Positions 4,784 to 5,933 of a stretch of 5,933 nucleotides of DNA are shown here, one piece after another (position 1 is the first letter of the stretch; every line of letters begins with the position of its first letter). Made by a program: the position numbers and the translations under genes. The notes beneath the pieces are model-generated. The model searched no databases and was not told the origin of the DNA. It saw nothing but the letters and a program-made list of their open reading frames with translations. Origin of the DNA: Acidimicrobiaceae bacterium (GTDB lineage: Bacteria > Actinomycetota > Acidimicrobiia > Acidimicrobiales > Palsa-688); NCBI GenBank assembly GCA_009785715.1, contig WQVT01000171.1, positions 1 to 5,933 of the forward strand, in the 5' to 3' direction.

Positions 4784-5638
4784 GTGACATCGCCGGGCGC
4801 CGGCCGCGATCTAGTTTCGGGCGGAATGAGGGGGAGGCGGAGAGACCGGCCTTGGGCGCGGCATTGGCGGTGGATCGTCGCCGGCCTGGTGTTGCTCGTG
4901 ATCCTCGTCTCCGGCTGCCAGGTCCACACCGACATCGATGTGGTCACGACCCCGACGGGGACCGGCACCGTCTCCGTGACCGTGACCATCGACAAGGCGG
5001 CCGCTGAGGCGATCGGAGACATCCAGAGCGACCTGCAGATCTCGGATCTGACCGCCGCCGGTTGGGGGGTGACCGGACCACTCGCCGGCGCGGACGGCTC
5101 GACGGTCATCCGGGCGACCCACGCCTTCGCCTCCCCGTCGGAGGCATCGACCCTGGTGGCGGAGATCGCCGGGACCGGACCCGCCAGCGGCCGCCCCTTC
5201 CAACTGGAGGTGACGGAGGAGAAGAACTTCTGGTCCACCTCGAGCCGTCTGGTGGGTCGCGCCGACCTGCGCTGCAATCTGGACTGCTTCGGCGATTCCG
5301 GTCTCGCACATGAGCTGGGCGTGCCGACGGGCCTCGACCCGGGCAGCCCTGCCTCTCAGCGCCGGAACTTCACCTTCGGGTTGAGTGTCACCCTGCCGGG
5401 CACCCTGCAGCACACCAACGCCGAGTCGGTCAGCGGCCACCAACTGGCGTGGACGCCCCGCCTCGGCGAGGACACCGTGCTGTCGGCGACCACCTCTGAC
5501 CGCAACCTCACGCACGTGTACGGGGCGGTGGCGGTGATCGGGGGGGCGGTGCTGCTCGTCGTCATCATCGTCGTGACCTGGTTGGTGCGGCGGCGGTCCC
5601 GCCGGCGGAGGGCCGCCGAATGGGCGCGCTGGGGCTAG
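4784..5638 (+). CDS. LppM-like lipoprotein with C-terminal membrane anchor
   Basis: From the GTG at 4784 there are 284 residues. A basic N-region (RGRRRDRPWARHWRW, 16-30) leads into the hydrophobic stretch IVAGLVLLVILVSGC; the lipobox VSGC places the lipidated Cys at 45. The ATG at 4826 would put that Cys at position 31, a more ordinary signal-peptide length, so either start is plausible. A strand-rich extracytoplasmic domain follows (about 46-240) with threonine-rich TGTGTVSVTVTID, Cys164 and Cys168 that could form a disulfide, and HQLAWTPRLGEDTVLSATT, which recalls the LppM/DUF3153 family of actinobacterial lipoproteins. A second transmembrane helix lies at about 247-268, then the basic tail RRRSRRRR facing the cytoplasm. 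The architecture matches LppM; the family name rests on architecture and remembered motifs, so it is moderate. The substrate or role is unknown. It diverges from radA with only 25 nt between start codons. Confidence 0.85.
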   Translation: MTSPGAGRDLVSGGMRGRRRDRPWARHWRWIVAGLVLLVILVSGCQVHTDIDVVTTPTGTGTVSVTVTIDKAAAEAIGDIQSDLQISDLTAAGWGVTGPLAGADGSTVIRATHAFASPSEASTLVAEIAGTGPASGRPFQLEVTEEKNFWSTSSRLVGRADLRCNLDCFGDSGLAHELGVPTGLDPGSPASQRRNFTFGLSVTLPGTLQHTNAESVSGHQLAWTPRLGEDTVLSATTSDRNLTHVYGAVAVIGGAVLLVVIIVVTWLVRRRSRRRRAAEWARWG

Positions 5639-5641
5639 GGG

Positions 5642-5690
5642 CCGAGGTCCGGGCGCGATCCGACCTCGGTGGCGGGGTCGGATCGCGCCC
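5642..5690 (+). terminator. Long stable hairpin after the lppM-like gene, with a competing hairpin
   Basis: The main stem pairs 5651-5668 with 5673-5690: 18 pairs, one of them U-G (5666/5675), with a GTGG loop. The outer 15 pairs are perfect. It starts 13 nt after the stop codon. The U-G pair exists only in plus-strand RNA (the minus strand would have A-C), which favours a role in the lppM-like transcript. No T-run follows, so it would be a tail-less terminator or an mRNA 3'-end stabiliser. A second hairpin, CCGAGGTC (5642-5649) with GACCTCGG (5662-5669), uses bases of the first stem, so only one can form at a time. Confidence 0.65.
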
Positions 5691-5710
5691 TGAATCTCCC
5701 GGGGTTCACG

Positions 5711-5746
5711 AAAAAGGAAAATGCCCGGGCCGAAGCCCGGGCATTT
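5711..5746 (-). terminator. Intrinsic terminator of clpC with a UUCG tetraloop
   Basis: On the minus strand AAATGCCCGGGC (5746-5735) and GCCCGGGCATTT (5730-5719) form a perfect 12-bp stem closed by C(TTCG)G. It is followed by TCCTTTTT, so the T-rich tail reads ATTTTCCTTTTT from 5722 to 5711. The hairpin begins 22 nt after the clpC stop. In the plus direction the stem is followed only by TTTC, so it is mainly a minus-strand terminator, though it may also help stop plus-strand transcripts. Confidence 0.88.
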
Positions 5747-5768
5747 CACCAAATGGTGCCGGAGACGG

Positions 5769-5933
5769 TCAGTCGCCGGAACCGGCGCCGGCAAGCTCCA
5801 CCGGCGGCGGTTCGATCCCTTCCACGGAACGGAAGACGATCTCGCGCCCCTCGCCGACCCCGTCGGTGCCTTCGACGTCGACGATGATGGTCTCGCCGGC
5901 CCGGAACTCCTTCCAGAGGATCTTCTCCGAGAG
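5769..5933 (-). CDS. clpC: ATP-dependent Clp protease ATP-binding subunit ClpC (3' end only)
   Basis: The last 54 codons are present, with the stop TGA at 5771-5769; the rest lies beyond the right edge. The residues LSEKILWKEFRAGETIIVDVEG match the end of the C-terminal D2 small domain of ClpC-type AAA+ unfoldases, which feed substrates to ClpP. After it comes EGREIVFRSVEG, a strand typical of ClpC, and a short acidic and Pro-rich tail ending AGSGD. It is followed by a strong terminator. ClpA, ClpB and ClpC share this region in part; ClpC is chosen from the sequence type, the actinobacterial setting and its place ahead of radA-disA. No catalytic motif can be checked here. Confidence 0.85.
   Translation of the reverse strand, partial: LSEKILWKEFRAGETIIVDVEGTDGVGEGREIVFRSVEGIEPPPVELAGAGSGD

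Noticed and set aside
4783..4787. TGTGA half-site of a Crp box near radA
   Set aside because: No TCACA follows at the correct distance; a single 5-bp match is expected by chance.
3277..5007. Long open plus-strand frame opposite radA (576 codons)
   Set aside because: It is antisense to a well-supported radA and reads as an Arg/His/Gly-rich sequence with no domains, as expected from GC-rich antisense DNA.
4759..5277. Upstream extension of the radA frame (173 extra codons)
   Set aside because: It lies antisense to the lipoprotein gene, and the family N-terminus (zinc finger) begins right after the ATG at 4758.

Overview
The window is GC-rich chromosomal DNA from an actinobacterium-like organism. 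The evidence is a CarD of mycobacterial length with Trp85 in the equivalent place, a Crp that closely resembles mycobacterial Crp in its DNA-binding helix and C-terminus, an LppM-like lipoprotein, and leaderless-type promoters. A deep-branching actinobacterial class such as Acidimicrobiia is possible, but that is inference. I see no sign of mobile elements, tRNA, rRNA or CRISPR.

Right to left on the minus strand, the backbone is clpC (3' end only, 5769-5933), radA (3100-4758), disA (about 2154-3212), carD (834-1313) and ispD (98-802). This resembles the order known from Firmicutes (clpC-radA-disA-...-ispD-ispF) and the carD-ispD-ispF linkage of mycobacteria. Two plus-strand genes interrupt it: an LppM-like lipoprotein between clpC and radA (4784-5638), and a Crp-family regulator between disA and carD (1450-2109).

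These interruptions create two divergent control regions (carD/crp, 1314-1449; radA/lppM-like, 4759-4825) and two convergent junctions with hairpins (2110-2153; 5639-5768). The carD/crp region holds two perfect inverted repeats, one almost exactly central. Several starts have a TANNNT hexamer 8-10 nt upstream and no convincing Shine-Dalgarno sequence, which suggests leaderless transcripts.

The genes cover proteolysis (ClpC), recombination and branch migration (RadA), c-di-AMP synthesis tied to DNA integrity (DisA), RNA polymerase-promoter control (CarD), probable cAMP-responsive transcription (Crp) and isoprenoid synthesis (IspD). The left end carries four 18-bp tandem repeats that overlap the ispD stop and repeat a stop/start/GAGG signal. 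I did not find a wholly new system; the oddities are mostly regulatory or structural.
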